From: Bacteroidota bacterium
GTDB taxonomy: Bacteria > Bacteroidota > Ignavibacteria > Tepidaquicellales > Tepidaquicellaceae
DNA: 64,000 bases
Assembly: GCA_018266875.1 (NCBI GenBank)
Contig: JAFDZR010000045.1
Span: forward strand, 1 to 64,000
Direction of reading: 5' to 3'
The notes under the pieces were generated by a model. The model was not told the origin of the DNA. It was given only the letters and a program-made list of their open reading frames with translations, and did not search any database. The position numbers were made by a program, and so were the translations under genes. Shown one piece after another: positions 1 to 9,558 of the stretch (positions within the stretch are counted from its first letter, which is position 1; each line of letters opens with the position of its first letter).

Positions 1-419
1 TTTTAAATATTAAAGTATTTCTTAAGATTAAAAATTGTTTTGGACAGTATTGGAATTTTGGGAGATGAAGCGGAAATTTTGTACTTGATTTGAGAAATTA
101 AATGAATTAAAGTACATTCAAAAATCGGGTCAGCAATAAGTAAACAGAAATTTAAAACTGAATAAATCCACTCTTCCGGAAATGAAAATACATACCGGCT
201 AAATGAATTTTTCAGGGTTTCGTATTTATAAATTTGAAATTCAATTCTGACCGGTTGAAATTTAAAGCATTTACAAAGAAACTGATTTTATAAAATATGG
301 AACAATATGTCTGATTGCAACATGATACTAATGAGAACCTCTTTAAAATCTTACTGTAACCTTCCTCAATATAATTACTCTTAATTAATTAAATTAATTT
401 AAATTTAAAAAATCCATCA
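1..419. other. AT-rich non-coding leader, no gene seen
   Basis: I see no coding frame of useful length on either strand. The DNA is strongly AT-rich, especially the last 50 bases before the ATG at 420, which consist almost entirely of A/T runs. No rho-independent hairpin or recognisable RNA gene is visible. It probably holds the promoter and leader of the secreted protein at 420-2498, but I cannot point to a convincing promoter. Confidence 0.5.
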
Positions 420-2498
420 ATGAAAACAATTTTTATTGTTTTAATAATTTTCAACGCTGCATATTCTTTTTCCCAGTGGGAATATACAAACGGTCCCGGT
501 AACCTGAAGGCAAATTGTTACACTCAGAGGATTTCAAACACTACAGATTTTGCAGGGACAAATAAGGGGTTATACAGAAGATCCAACATTAACTCCAGCT
601 GGGAAGCAGTAAACTCAGGTGTTACTGATCTGAACATCAGGTCTGTTACAGTCTCAGGAGAAATATTATTTGCAGGGACACAATTATCCGGAATATTTAA
701 AAGTACAGATAACGGTTCCAACTGGTCTGAAGTGAACAACGGTTTACCAACGGTACCTGTATATGCGCTTGCAGTATCAGGATCATATATTCTGGCCGGA
801 ACATACGGCTCAGGATTATACCGAAGTTCCAATAATGGTGCAAACTGGTCTGCAGCAAATAATGGACTGAATTCGACTCACATACTTTGTTTATTTGTTT
901 CCGGTACAAGCATCTATGCCGGGACAGAGCTGGAGGGTTTATTTAAAAGCACTGATAACGGATCAAACTGGACTGCAGCAAATAACGGTATCTCCGGAGG
1001 AAGCATACTTTCTGTTTCCGGTTCAGGTTCAAATCTATACGCAGGAACAAACGGGTTTGGAGTTTTCAGAAGCACTAACAGCGGATTAAACTGGTCCGCT
1101 GCAAGCAATGGTTTATCGAATAATGCGGTCCTGTCTGTGTTAATGAACGGATCAAATATTTTTGCCGGGACATACGGAGGAGTATTTAAAAGTACCAATA
1201 ACGGCTCAAACTGGTCGCCGGTAAACGGGCTTTCAAATGTATTTGCAAATTTCCTTGCCATTAAAAGCGGATCTACACTTTATGCCGGAGCAACCGGAGG
1301 AGTATTTGCAAGTATTGATAACGGTTCGACATGGACAACTTCATATCTGGGAATGATGAACTATACTGTAAATTCAATTGTCGAAAAGCCGGGAATTGGG
1401 ATTTTTGCGGGAACAAACGGCTCAGGAGTTTTTAAAAGTTCAGACAACGGCCTTTCGTGGACTGAAGCAAACAACGGTTTAACAAATCCAAACATCCGCA
1501 GTTTGATTGTTACAAACAATAATATTCTTGCCGGAAGTGCTGGTTCAGGTGTATTTAAAAGCACTGACAACGGCTTATCATGGGCTGCATCTGATAACGG
1601 ATTGCCCGGATCGCTGATAGTTACTTCTTTTATATCGGCGGGGAATTTTATTTATGCAGGCACAGAACTGCACGGGATTTATCAAAGTTCGGACAACGGA
1701 TCAAACTGGTATCCTGTCAACAATGATATTAATCCTGCGATAAACATTGGTTCTTTTGCAGTATCAGGTGGTGACGTATACGCAGGTTCATATGGATCCG
1801 GAATTTACAAGACATCAAATTCCGGAGCAAACTGGACTGCAGTTAACAGCGGACTGACAATTGCAACTGTTACATCTATTTCTGCAACGGGTTCAAATAT
1901 TTATGCAACAGTATTCGGTGCGGGAGTCTTTAAAAGCACAAATTCAGGATCAAGCTGGACGTCAGTGAATTCCGGATTGACAAGTTTAAATACAAGGTCT
2001 TCGTCTGTCATTGGTTCGAATATATTAGTAGGAACCGGTACCGGGATTTTTTTAAGCACTAATAACGGATCCAGCTGGATCAACAAAAACCAGGGAATAT
2101 GGACTAATTCAGTTCCTGTTTATTCACTCCTTACATCAGCCAGTTATGTTTATGCCGGATTGAATATTCCTTTCGTATGGAGAAGATCCGTAAATAATAT
2201 AGTAGGCATTAAAAATATATCTTCTGAAATACCGAAAAACTTTGATCTTTATCAGAATTATCCGAATCCCTTTAATCCCGCTACAAAAATTAGATTTGAT
2301 CTTAAGCAATCATCGCCGGTAAAACTTAAGATCTTTGATATGCTTGGAAAAGAAGTCAGGACTCTTGCAGATCAATACCTCAGCCCTGGAAGTTATGAGA
2401 CTGAATTCAGCGGAACTGGACTAAACAGCGGAGTTTATTTTTATAAACTTGAAGCAGGGAAATTTTCCGAAGTTAAAAAAATGATATTGTTAAAATAA
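420..2498 (+). CDS. Secreted 13-repeat propeller-type protein with T9SS type A sorting domain
   Basis: 692 residues. Residues 1-19 form a signal peptide. From about residue 45 to 600 there are about 13 tandem repeats of ~41 residues. Each carries a BNR-like core (FKSTDNGSNW, then an NNGL turn and an AGT strand), which suggests one or two beta-propellers. The last ~75 residues are a T9SS type A domain: LYQNYPNPFNPATKI, then a KLKIFDMLGKEV-type strand and a basic end KMILLK. In T9SS organisms this domain directs export across the outer membrane and surface attachment. The repeats resemble sialidase/photosystem-assembly BNR repeats, but no sialidase catalytic residues are seen, so a binding or adhesion role is more likely than catalysis. 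The gene stands alone and is followed by a strong terminator. Confidence 0.85.
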   Translation: MKTIFIVLIIFNAAYSFSQWEYTNGPGNLKANCYTQRISNTTDFAGTNKGLYRRSNINSSWEAVNSGVTDLNIRSVTVSGEILFAGTQLSGIFKSTDNGSNWSEVNNGLPTVPVYALAVSGSYILAGTYGSGLYRSSNNGANWSAANNGLNSTHILCLFVSGTSIYAGTELEGLFKSTDNGSNWTAANNGISGGSILSVSGSGSNLYAGTNGFGVFRSTNSGLNWSAASNGLSNNAVLSVLMNGSNIFAGTYGGVFKSTNNGSNWSPVNGLSNVFANFLAIKSGSTLYAGATGGVFASIDNGSTWTTSYLGMMNYTVNSIVEKPGIGIFAGTNGSGVFKSSDNGLSWTEANNGLTNPNIRSLIVTNNNILAGSAGSGVFKSTDNGLSWAASDNGLPGSLIVTSFISAGNFIYAGTELHGIYQSSDNGSNWYPVNNDINPAINIGSFAVSGGDVYAGSYGSGIYKTSNSGANWTAVNSGLTIATVTSISATGSNIYATVFGAGVFKSTNSGSSWTSVNSGLTSLNTRSSSVIGSNILVGTGTGIFLSTNNGSSWINKNQGIWTNSVPVYSLLTSASYVYAGLNIPFVWRRSVNNIVGIKNISSEIPKNFDLYQNYPNPFNPATKIRFDLKQSSPVKLKIFDMLGKEVRTLADQYLSPGSYETEFSGTGLNSGVYFYKLEAGKFSEVKKMILLK

Positions 2499-2558
2499 TA
2501 TTCAATATAAACAGAACGTAGGTTCATAAAAGATAATATTTTTTTTAAAAAAAAGTTG

Positions 2559-2596
2559 AATCCCGCATGTCCGTCAGACTTGCGGGATTTTTAATT
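2559..2596 (+). terminator. Rho-independent terminator after the propeller protein
   Basis: A perfect 9-bp stem (AATCCCGCA at 2559-2567 with TGCGGGATT at 2581-2589) is followed by a T-rich tract. It lies 60 bases after the stop codon at 2498 and closes this single-gene unit. Confidence 0.85.
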
Positions 2597-2677
2597 TTCT
2601 TTAAATTATTCAGTAAAGAAGAGCCGTAAAATATTCAGTAAACCATTCCGTAAAATTTATACCATTTAATTCAATAC

Positions 2678-2708
2678 TTTAAATTCCTTCTCTTAATAGT
2701 TATATTTG
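2678..2708 (+). promoter_or_regulatory. Bacteroidetes-type promoter for the GH2-like/smc operon
   Basis: TATATTTG at 2701-2708 matches the Bacteroidetes -7 element TAnnTTTG. TTTA at 2678-2681, 19 bases upstream, is a near match to the -33 TTTG element. The ATG at 2728 would follow a leader of only about 15 bases. The match is by eye, and whether this organism's housekeeping sigma factor uses that consensus is assumed. Confidence 0.4.
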
Positions 2709-2727
2709 CATATCTTTTAATAAATTA

Positions 2728-5340
2728 ATGAGCATTTCTACTATTTCAGTTAATAGTGTTAAGAAATTAATATTTTTATTACCATATCTTCTCATATCCT
2801 TTTCTATAAATGCACAGATAAAAGTATATGAAAGACCTTCTGACACGGATCTTTCCGACAAGGGATTATACTTCAGCAGCGAAACCCGCCGGAAGATAAT
2901 GCTGAACGGTCAGTGGGAGGCGTCATTTACGGAAGGAAAAAACTTCAGCAGTTTTATTGTCCCGCTTGCTTTTGACTTTTCAGGCAATTCCATCTTCAGG
3001 AAAAAATTCGTAATGGATGCTGAAACCGTTAAGAACAACAGTTTCATTTTTGTAGCTGAGGGAATCTGCTACGAATCCGAGATCAAGATCAATAATAATT
3101 TTGTGGCTAATCATGCAGGCGGATTTACTCCGGTAGTAGTGCCGTTATCTGACGGAATAATTTCGGAACAGAATGAGATCACAGTCAATATTAACAGCAG
3201 CCTTAATTTTAAGAATACAATTCCGCTCTCTGACCAGATAAATTATTCCCGTGTTTACGGCGGAATAAACAAGGATATATATTTAATTGCCGTTCCGAAA
3301 ATATTTGTTTTCAGCAATTTTATCAGATACAGGATTGATAACCTGCTTTCTCTGAAGCTTACTAATAAAATTGAGATAAAATCCACATTCATAAATGAAC
3401 TTGCAGACTCTGTCAAATCAGGGGAATTTGAAGTTAAATCTTCACTTACCAGAAAATCAACAGGTGAAGTAAGTTCTGTTTCCGAGCCTGTAAAGTTCAA
3501 AATCGATGACAATAATACCGTTAAACTTGAGAATTCTGTTTCATTGAATAATCCGGTCCTCTGGTCGCCTGAAACTCCGGAAGTATACATTCTGAAAACA
3601 GTAATCACAGATCTTTCCGGAAAAATAATAGATGAAAGCATCACAGAAACGGGTTTCAATGATATCACAAAAAGCAATAATCAGATCTTTCAGAGCGGTA
3701 AACAGATAAGCATTAAGGGGATCAATTATTATGAAGACATGCCCGGATTCGCATCTGCGCTGGAGTATAAAGAGGTAGAAAAAGATCTTCAGAATATAAA
3801 GGCTCTTGGATTTAATGCCGTAAGAGTTCCCGGAAAGACAGCTCACCCCTATGTTGTAAATATCTGCAGCCGAATGGGCTTGTTCCTGTTTCAGGATATT
3901 CCTTTGAATGAAATTTCCTCAGGTTATTTTGAGAATGAAAATTTCACTAACTCTGTGCTTGATCATTTAACGGAAATTATCGAAAGGGACAGAAATGCTC
4001 CATGCATTTTTGCTTGGGGTCTTGGAAATGATCTGGATGTCACGGGAAAGCCGGCTTTTGATTACCTGAAATCCGCTGCTGCGATAGTGGATTCCGTGAA
4101 CAAGAGATTAACATATTATACTTCAAGAGCTTACACTTCTGATATTTGTTCAGAACTCGCAGATCTTATCGGTATAAATTTTTACGGAAATAATTTAAAT
4201 GAAATAAAAAAAACAGTCACTGACATTACAGACCGTGCTAAACCGGTTTCCAACAGAAAAAACAATTCGCTGTTTGTTTCATATTACGGAGTTAATATAC
4301 AGAACGGGAACAGTAACGGATTCAGCGATATCAGGTCCCAGGAGTATCAGATAAAATTCTATAAAGAGCTGTACCCTTCAGTATCGCGCTTATTCCCGGG
4401 TAGTTTTATTTCTTCTTACGCTGACTGGAATTCAGAAAATCCGCTTGATTATCCTCTCGATGCGGATAAGTTTCTGCAGACTAACGGCATTCATACTTTC
4501 AACAGGGAGCAGAAGATGTCGACAAATTTCATTAAAAGACTTCTCAATAATGAGGATCTCCCCAGAATTCAGGAAGGGAATTTCATCCCCGAATTTCCCT
4601 ATGTATTTATTATCCTCGGTATTCTGGTAATGCTGATATTCACATTCTTTCTTAATAAAGACAGAAAATTCCGGTCCAGCATTTTGAGATGCCTTTATAA
4701 ACCTACTTATTTTTTCTCGCTTGTCAAGGATCAGATGATAATTTCGAGAGGATATAATATACTTCTCACTATCAGCATATCAATAGGTACTGCATTATAT
4801 TTTTCTTCAATACTTTATTTTCTCAGAGGCAGTAATTCCTTTGACATGCTGCTTGCAAAGATATTCACAAACAACAGCGCTAAAATTTATTTCAGCGATA
4901 TCGTAAATAACAAATTTTATCTGCTGTCATCTATATCTCTGCTTGATATAATTTTAACATTCCTGACCGCATTTTTCATTTATTTTATTTCATTCTATGT
5001 AAAAGGAAAAGTATTTTTTAAGAACATATATACAATATGCATCTGGTCCACTTTGCCAATGCTGGTATTTCTTCTGATTGGGACCATTCTTTACAAATTA
5101 TCAGAATCCAATCCGGCTTATATTAAACTTTCTGTCTGGCTGTTCGTGATACTTTTCATTCTGAGTCTTAACAGGCTGATCATTGGCATAAAATCTTTAT
5201 TTGATATAAGAACGGGAAAAGTATATTTTTACGGAATAATGATAATATTCATTTTCACCGCGCTGGCTTTCAGTTACTTTTATTTTTTCACCGGAGCAGT
5301 TGAAACATATGAACTTTTAACTAATTTGAACAACTTTTAA
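2728..5340 (+). CDS. Membrane-anchored GH2-like pseudo-glycosidase
   Basis: 870 residues. A signal sequence or anchor (residues 10-30) precedes a glycoside hydrolase family 2 layout: sugar-binding domain with an LNGQWEASF start (about 57-190), an Ig-like sandwich (about 200-310), and a TIM-barrel part (about 315-590) with the RDRNAPCIFAWGLGND segment typical of GH2. The acid/base Glu of the usual GNE motif is Asp435, and the nucleophile Glu expected in SEYG is Tyr519 (SYYG), so classical hydrolysis is probably lost. Residues ~622-855 contain six hydrophobic spans, the last five resembling a Yip1-like membrane domain. The smc start is 7 bases downstream, so the two are probably co-transcribed. 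It may be a carbohydrate-binding or structural membrane protein; the function is unknown. Confidence 0.75.
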   Translation: MSISTISVNSVKKLIFLLPYLLISFSINAQIKVYERPSDTDLSDKGLYFSSETRRKIMLNGQWEASFTEGKNFSSFIVPLAFDFSGNSIFRKKFVMDAETVKNNSFIFVAEGICYESEIKINNNFVANHAGGFTPVVVPLSDGIISEQNEITVNINSSLNFKNTIPLSDQINYSRVYGGINKDIYLIAVPKIFVFSNFIRYRIDNLLSLKLTNKIEIKSTFINELADSVKSGEFEVKSSLTRKSTGEVSSVSEPVKFKIDDNNTVKLENSVSLNNPVLWSPETPEVYILKTVITDLSGKIIDESITETGFNDITKSNNQIFQSGKQISIKGINYYEDMPGFASALEYKEVEKDLQNIKALGFNAVRVPGKTAHPYVVNICSRMGLFLFQDIPLNEISSGYFENENFTNSVLDHLTEIIERDRNAPCIFAWGLGNDLDVTGKPAFDYLKSAAAIVDSVNKRLTYYTSRAYTSDICSELADLIGINFYGNNLNEIKKTVTDITDRAKPVSNRKNNSLFVSYYGVNIQNGNSNGFSDIRSQEYQIKFYKELYPSVSRLFPGSFISSYADWNSENPLDYPLDADKFLQTNGIHTFNREQKMSTNFIKRLLNNEDLPRIQEGNFIPEFPYVFIILGILVMLIFTFFLNKDRKFRSSILRCLYKPTYFFSLVKDQMIISRGYNILLTISISIGTALYFSSILYFLRGSNSFDMLLAKIFTNNSAKIYFSDIVNNKFYLLSSISLLDIILTFLTAFFIYFISFYVKGKVFFKNIYTICIWSTLPMLVFLLIGTILYKLSESNPAYIKLSVWLFVILFILSLNRLIIGIKSLFDIRTGKVYFYGIMIIFIFTALAFSYFYFFTGAVETYELLTNLNNF

Positions 5341-5347
5341 GATATAA

Positions 5348-8300
5348 TTGTATCTTTCTAAAATAGAAATATTCGGATTTAAATCTTTCGCAGATAAGAC
5401 GACCATTGAATTTGACAGCGGTGTATCGGCTATTGTTGGACCAAACGGTTCCGGGAAATCAAATATTGTTGACGCTTTAAGGTGGGTTCTTGGTGAACAG
5501 GGAGATAAGATTCTGCGGAGCGGCAAGCGCGAGGATGTGGTATTCAACGGTACAAAATTCCGCAAACCTCTCAGCGTTGCCGAAGTTGTCGTTACCATTC
5601 AGAACAATAAAAACATTCTTCCAACCGAATATTCAGAAGTTCAGATCGCAAGAAGATTTTACAGAAGCGGTGAGACGGAATATTTCCTTAACGGAACCAA
5701 AGTAAGACTGAAAGACATCAAGGAACTCTTTATAGATACAGGAATAGGACCCGATGCTTATTCCGTGATCGAGCTTAAAATGGTTGAAACCATTTTATCA
5801 GACGTAAAACATGAGAGAAGAAAACTCTTTGAAGAAGCAGCAGGTGTAGTCTCTTATAAACACAACCGCGACCTCACTTTCAACCGCCTCGATGCGGTCC
5901 ATGAATCTCTGCTCAGAGTAAATGACATTATCAGGGAAAAACAAAGGAATGTTAATGCTCTTGAAAGGCAGGCAAAAAGAAATGAAGAAGCAAAGATTGT
6001 TTCGGAAGAATTAAGATCACTTGAATTAAAAACCGGTAAGTTTGAATTTGAATATCTTATCAGGGAGATCAATGATATCAAAGCAAGAGAAGATGACAAC
6101 ATTAATCTTAAATCAAGACTTGCCTCCGAGATCAGGATAAATGACGAGCAGCTTGATAAACTCAGAGCCGAACTTTCCGAACTCGAAGACAAGCTCGGTA
6201 AAATGTCATCTGAATATAATTCCGTCAGAGAGAAATCAAATTCCGTTGAAAGAGAAAACCTTGTCCTGGAAGAAAAAATAAACAATATAAATTCCAATAA
6301 TGAAAGACTTCAGAAAGAAAATGAAGAACTGAATGCAGCCATTCTCAGAAACAAAGACAAATCAGAACAGATCACAGAAAAGCTTAAGGTCCTTGCAAAC
6401 ACGATTTATATTTCCGAAGGTTCTCTCTCCGATAAAAAATCAAAAGTAGAGTCAAGGATCCGGATAATCAACGAAAAGAAAAATGAAATGCTTGAGCTTG
6501 GCAAAAAAGCGAGAGAATCCATTAACAGAGTGAATGAGAAGAAGGAGGAATATCAGAAGAATAAAATTAATTTTGAGAACAATCTCAAACAGCTTGAGAA
6601 AATATCGGAAATAAATTCCGGACTTATCCTTCAGTCTGAAAATACCGCGGCTGAGATAAGTTCTCTGGAAGTAAAGATTAACAAACTGAGAGAGGATCTG
6701 AAAGTTTCCGATAAACTGTTAAAGGAAAAGGAAACCGGAAGGAGATCCCTAGAAGCGGGTATCACTGAAAAGGAAAAGGAAATCCTGGAACTTGACATTG
6801 AATATCATAAATTAAAGAATAAAGCTGATCATCTTAAAGAACTTTCGGATAATTTCAATGATTATGCAGAGGGAATTAAATATCTTATAAAAGAAGAAGG
6901 AGTTAAAAATATCTCCACTATTCTGGATGCAATCGAAGTTGAGGATAAATTCAAGATCCCAATTGAGACAGCGCTTGGTGAAATTTCAAATTACATCATA
7001 CTGGAAGATTCAAAGGAGCTTGACGGTTTGATAGATAAATTATCCGACAACAGGAAAGGAAAGGTAACTTTCATACTGAATGATCTCCTTAATTTCAAAT
7101 CATTTGAATATTTCAGTTTTATTGATGAAAAGCCTTCATTCATTAAGGAGAAGGGAGTATACGGATTTGCAGATGAATACGTCAGATGCATTGATGAAAG
7201 GCATCTGAAGCTGATGAAATATATTCTTGACGAATATGTGATAGTGGATAATTTTAATACTGCAAAGAGACTGTCAGAAGATAACTACTACAAATTCATA
7301 ACACTTGAAGGAGATATCGTAACCAACGGTTTTATCAGAGCGGGAGGGAAAGTCAATGAAGAATCAGTAAGGCTCGGAAGACAAAAAGTAATTGAAAATA
7401 TTGATAAATCCTTAAATGAAATAAGTGAAAGATCTGAAGTACTGAAAGCCGAAAAGGAAAAAATAAAGAAGCAGCTGGATAATACTGGCGTGGATCCACA
7501 GAGGAAAATTTCTTCTGATTTGAGTGATGAGATCAACAGATTAACAAACGATATATCAAAACTTGAATTCAAAAAAGAGCAGGTCAATAAAACAGTTTCT
7601 GATAATGAATCCTCTTATGAGACAATATCAAATTCAAACAAAGAACTCAACAGGATCATAGATGAACAGATAAAGGAATTGAGCAAAGTTGAGAATGAAC
7701 AGTTCAATCTTGACAAAGAAGTGCTTTTTCTCACAGATGAATTCAATGAGATAGAAAAGAATTTTTCGCAGGAATCCGCTGACTACAACAATTTCAACAT
7801 AGAATTTACAAAGCTGAAAAACGAACATAAGATCGAAGAGCAGAACAGCATCAGGATCTCCAATACAATATCTTTCAACCAGAAACAGATCAGGGTAAAT
7901 TCAGAAAATATTACGGATAATAATGAAAAGAAAAAATTAATTGAAGATACTCTTGAACAGAACAAAAACAGACTGACTCTTATAGCAGAGGAAGTTACAG
8001 TTATCTCTGCAAAACTGGATGCTGAAAAAGTTTTGTTTGAAGATAAGAAAAACGAACAGCACAGGATTGACCTGATACAGAGGCAGAACAGGCTTGACTT
8101 TGACGCCGTTTCACAAAAACTCATTAACTCCCAGGTCAGGATAAAGGAAAATGAAATTAAAAGCTCTCAGGTGAAGGATTATATTCTCAGAAAATATGAG
8201 AAAGACATTTCTCTGAATGAGAGCATTGATGCAGCTTCATATAACTTTCAGGACTTCGATCTGATGATTTCCAGGAAAGAGATTGATGACCTCAGTGAAA

Positions 8301-8956
8301 GGCTTAAAAAACTCGGCGGCGGTTATCAGCAGCTTTTGTTCGAGGATTTTGAGAATGAAAAAGCGGAGCTGGAAAAACTGACCGAGCAGAGACACGATCT
8401 TCTGGAATCTGAGAAAGATATCAGAAAAACAATAGAAAGAATAAATAAGGAAGCCCGGGAAAGATTTCTTGCTACGTTTGAGAATATCAGGGAAAATTTC
8501 ATAAACATTTTCAAGGAACTTTTCTCCGAGGGAGATGAGGCAAACTTGAGGATCGTGAATGAAGTGTCTGAAGACGGGAAAACCGAAGATGATCCTCTGG
8601 AAGCAAAGATTGAGATCATAGCGAAGCCCAGAGGCAAAAGACCAACCTCAATCGAACTATTATCGGGGGGAGAAAAGACACTTACTGCCATTGCCCTGTT
8701 GTTTGCAATTTACCTTGTGAAACCTTCACCGTTCTGCGTACTGGATGAAGTGGACGCTCCTCTTGATGTGGCTAATCTCGGCAGATTCAATAAAATGATA
8801 AGAAAATTCTCAGACAATACTCAGTTCATATTAATTACTCATAACGAGAGAACTATGGAATCCGTTGACAGACTTTACGGTGTGACAATGCAGGAAGCCG
8901 GAATAACTACCATTGTTGAGACAAAATTCAAGTCTGATGAAAAATTACAGGCTTAA
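5348..8956 (+). CDS. smc: Chromosome segregation ATPase SMC
   Basis: 1202 residues, full length for a bacterial SMC. Walker A GPNGSGKSN is at residues 31-39. Long coiled coils run from about 165 to 500 and 665 to 1010, separated by a hinge around 515-650. The ABC signature LLSGGEKTL is near 1103-1111 and Walker B (CVLDEVDAPLD) near 1130-1140. SMC dimers with ScpA/ScpB compact and segregate chromosomes; scpA and scpB are not in this window. The start codon is TTG at 5348. It is chosen because the family N-terminus (MYLSKIEIFGFKSF) begins exactly there and no in-frame ATG fits. No clear Shine-Dalgarno site precedes it. The downstream HAD gene overlaps its 3' end by 20 bases. Confidence 0.97.
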   Translation: MYLSKIEIFGFKSFADKTTIEFDSGVSAIVGPNGSGKSNIVDALRWVLGEQGDKILRSGKREDVVFNGTKFRKPLSVAEVVVTIQNNKNILPTEYSEVQIARRFYRSGETEYFLNGTKVRLKDIKELFIDTGIGPDAYSVIELKMVETILSDVKHERRKLFEEAAGVVSYKHNRDLTFNRLDAVHESLLRVNDIIREKQRNVNALERQAKRNEEAKIVSEELRSLELKTGKFEFEYLIREINDIKAREDDNINLKSRLASEIRINDEQLDKLRAELSELEDKLGKMSSEYNSVREKSNSVERENLVLEEKINNINSNNERLQKENEELNAAILRNKDKSEQITEKLKVLANTIYISEGSLSDKKSKVESRIRIINEKKNEMLELGKKARESINRVNEKKEEYQKNKINFENNLKQLEKISEINSGLILQSENTAAEISSLEVKINKLREDLKVSDKLLKEKETGRRSLEAGITEKEKEILELDIEYHKLKNKADHLKELSDNFNDYAEGIKYLIKEEGVKNISTILDAIEVEDKFKIPIETALGEISNYIILEDSKELDGLIDKLSDNRKGKVTFILNDLLNFKSFEYFSFIDEKPSFIKEKGVYGFADEYVRCIDERHLKLMKYILDEYVIVDNFNTAKRLSEDNYYKFITLEGDIVTNGFIRAGGKVNEESVRLGRQKVIENIDKSLNEISERSEVLKAEKEKIKKQLDNTGVDPQRKISSDLSDEINRLTNDISKLEFKKEQVNKTVSDNESSYETISNSNKELNRIIDEQIKELSKVENEQFNLDKEVLFLTDEFNEIEKNFSQESADYNNFNIEFTKLKNEHKIEEQNSIRISNTISFNQKQIRVNSENITDNNEKKKLIEDTLEQNKNRLTLIAEEVTVISAKLDAEKVLFEDKKNEQHRIDLIQRQNRLDFDAVSQKLINSQVRIKENEIKSSQVKDYILRKYEKDISLNESIDAASYNFQDFDLMISRKEIDDLSERLKKLGGGYQQLLFEDFENEKAELEKLTEQRHDLLESEKDIRKTIERINKEARERFLATFENIRENFINIFKELFSEGDEANLRIVNEVSEDGKTEDDPLEAKIEIIAKPRGKRPTSIELLSGGEKTLTAIALLFAIYLVKPSPFCVLDEVDAPLDVANLGRFNKMIRKFSDNTQFILITHNERTMESVDRLYGVTMQEAGITTIVETKFKSDEKLQA

Positions 8957-9512
8957 GTTCTTTTGTGATTTTCAGACAGTATATCATGACAATACAGAGG
9001 AAATGAATTCCTCTGATATTTCCTTCAGTGATTTTATTTCTTTCTGCCGTGATAATAATTTTGAATTTTACATAATAAGTGACCGGAGTGAGGATTTCAT
9101 CGGAAAGATCCTGAGCGGAAATAATATTTCGGTTAAATCCTTTGCAGCACTGACGAAGATAAATCCTATTTCCGGCGAAGAAGAAATAATTTACCCTTAT
9201 TCAGATGAATACTGCAGACTGTGCAATAACTGCCTGAGAAATATTCTGATCACACAGACCAATGATCTTGAGAATGAGATCTCTGTTTTTATCGGAGAGG
9301 GAATTTCAGATCAGTGTGTCAGCGGTTTTGCTGACATTGTATTTGCAAAAGGAAATCTTGCTTCATACTGCTGGAAAAATAATATAACTTATTTTGAGTA
9401 TAATGATTTTTCGGATATTAAAAACAAGATAATCAAACTCATTGCAAAAAGATCTCTCAAGCACAGAAATGAAGCAAAAACAAGGCGCAGGGATATTTTA
9501 ATGGGAGGCTGA
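8937..9512 (+). CDS. Degenerate MtnX-like HAD protein
   Basis: 191 residues from the ATG at 8937, preferred over 8913 because it gives the family N-terminus just before the first HAD motif. It overlaps smc by 20 bases, so translation is probably coupled. The order of motifs matches the MtnX-like HAD-IB phosphatases: CDF near residue 11, FCRDNNFEFYIISD (motif II, Ser48), the C93-x2-C96-x2-C99 cluster, GEGISDQC (120-127), and ADIVFAKGNLASYC. Three departures stand out. The second Asp of the DxD catalytic motif is Gln13, motif IV GDG has become GEG, and most of the helical cap between motifs I and II is missing. Phosphatase activity is therefore doubtful; a regulatory or binding role is possible. 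The protein ends in Met-Gly-Gly. Confidence 0.7.
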   Translation: MKNYRLKFFCDFQTVYHDNTEEMNSSDISFSDFISFCRDNNFEFYIISDRSEDFIGKILSGNNISVKSFAALTKINPISGEEEIIYPYSDEYCRLCNNCLRNILITQTNDLENEISVFIGEGISDQCVSGFADIVFAKGNLASYCWKNNITYFEYNDFSDIKNKIIKLIAKRSLKHRNEAKTRRRDILMGG

Positions 9513-9558
9513 TCCTGACTCCCTATCTGCGGATAAATTTCATTAAATAATCAAATCT

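Noticed and set aside
420-2498. Propeller-repeat protein as an active sialidase
   Set aside because: The BNR-like repeats are present but the Arg triad and acidic catalytic residues of sialidases are not visible.
8913-8936. Earlier ATG of the HAD gene
   Set aside because: It would add eight residues before the family N-terminus and lengthen the overlap with smc; the ATG at 8937 fits better.
8937-9512. Terminal Gly-Gly of the HAD protein as a ubiquitin-like C-terminus
   Set aside because: The protein has clear HAD motifs along its length and no beta-grasp pattern; two terminal glycines alone are weak evidence, and it is about 6 kb away from the E2/JAMM pair.
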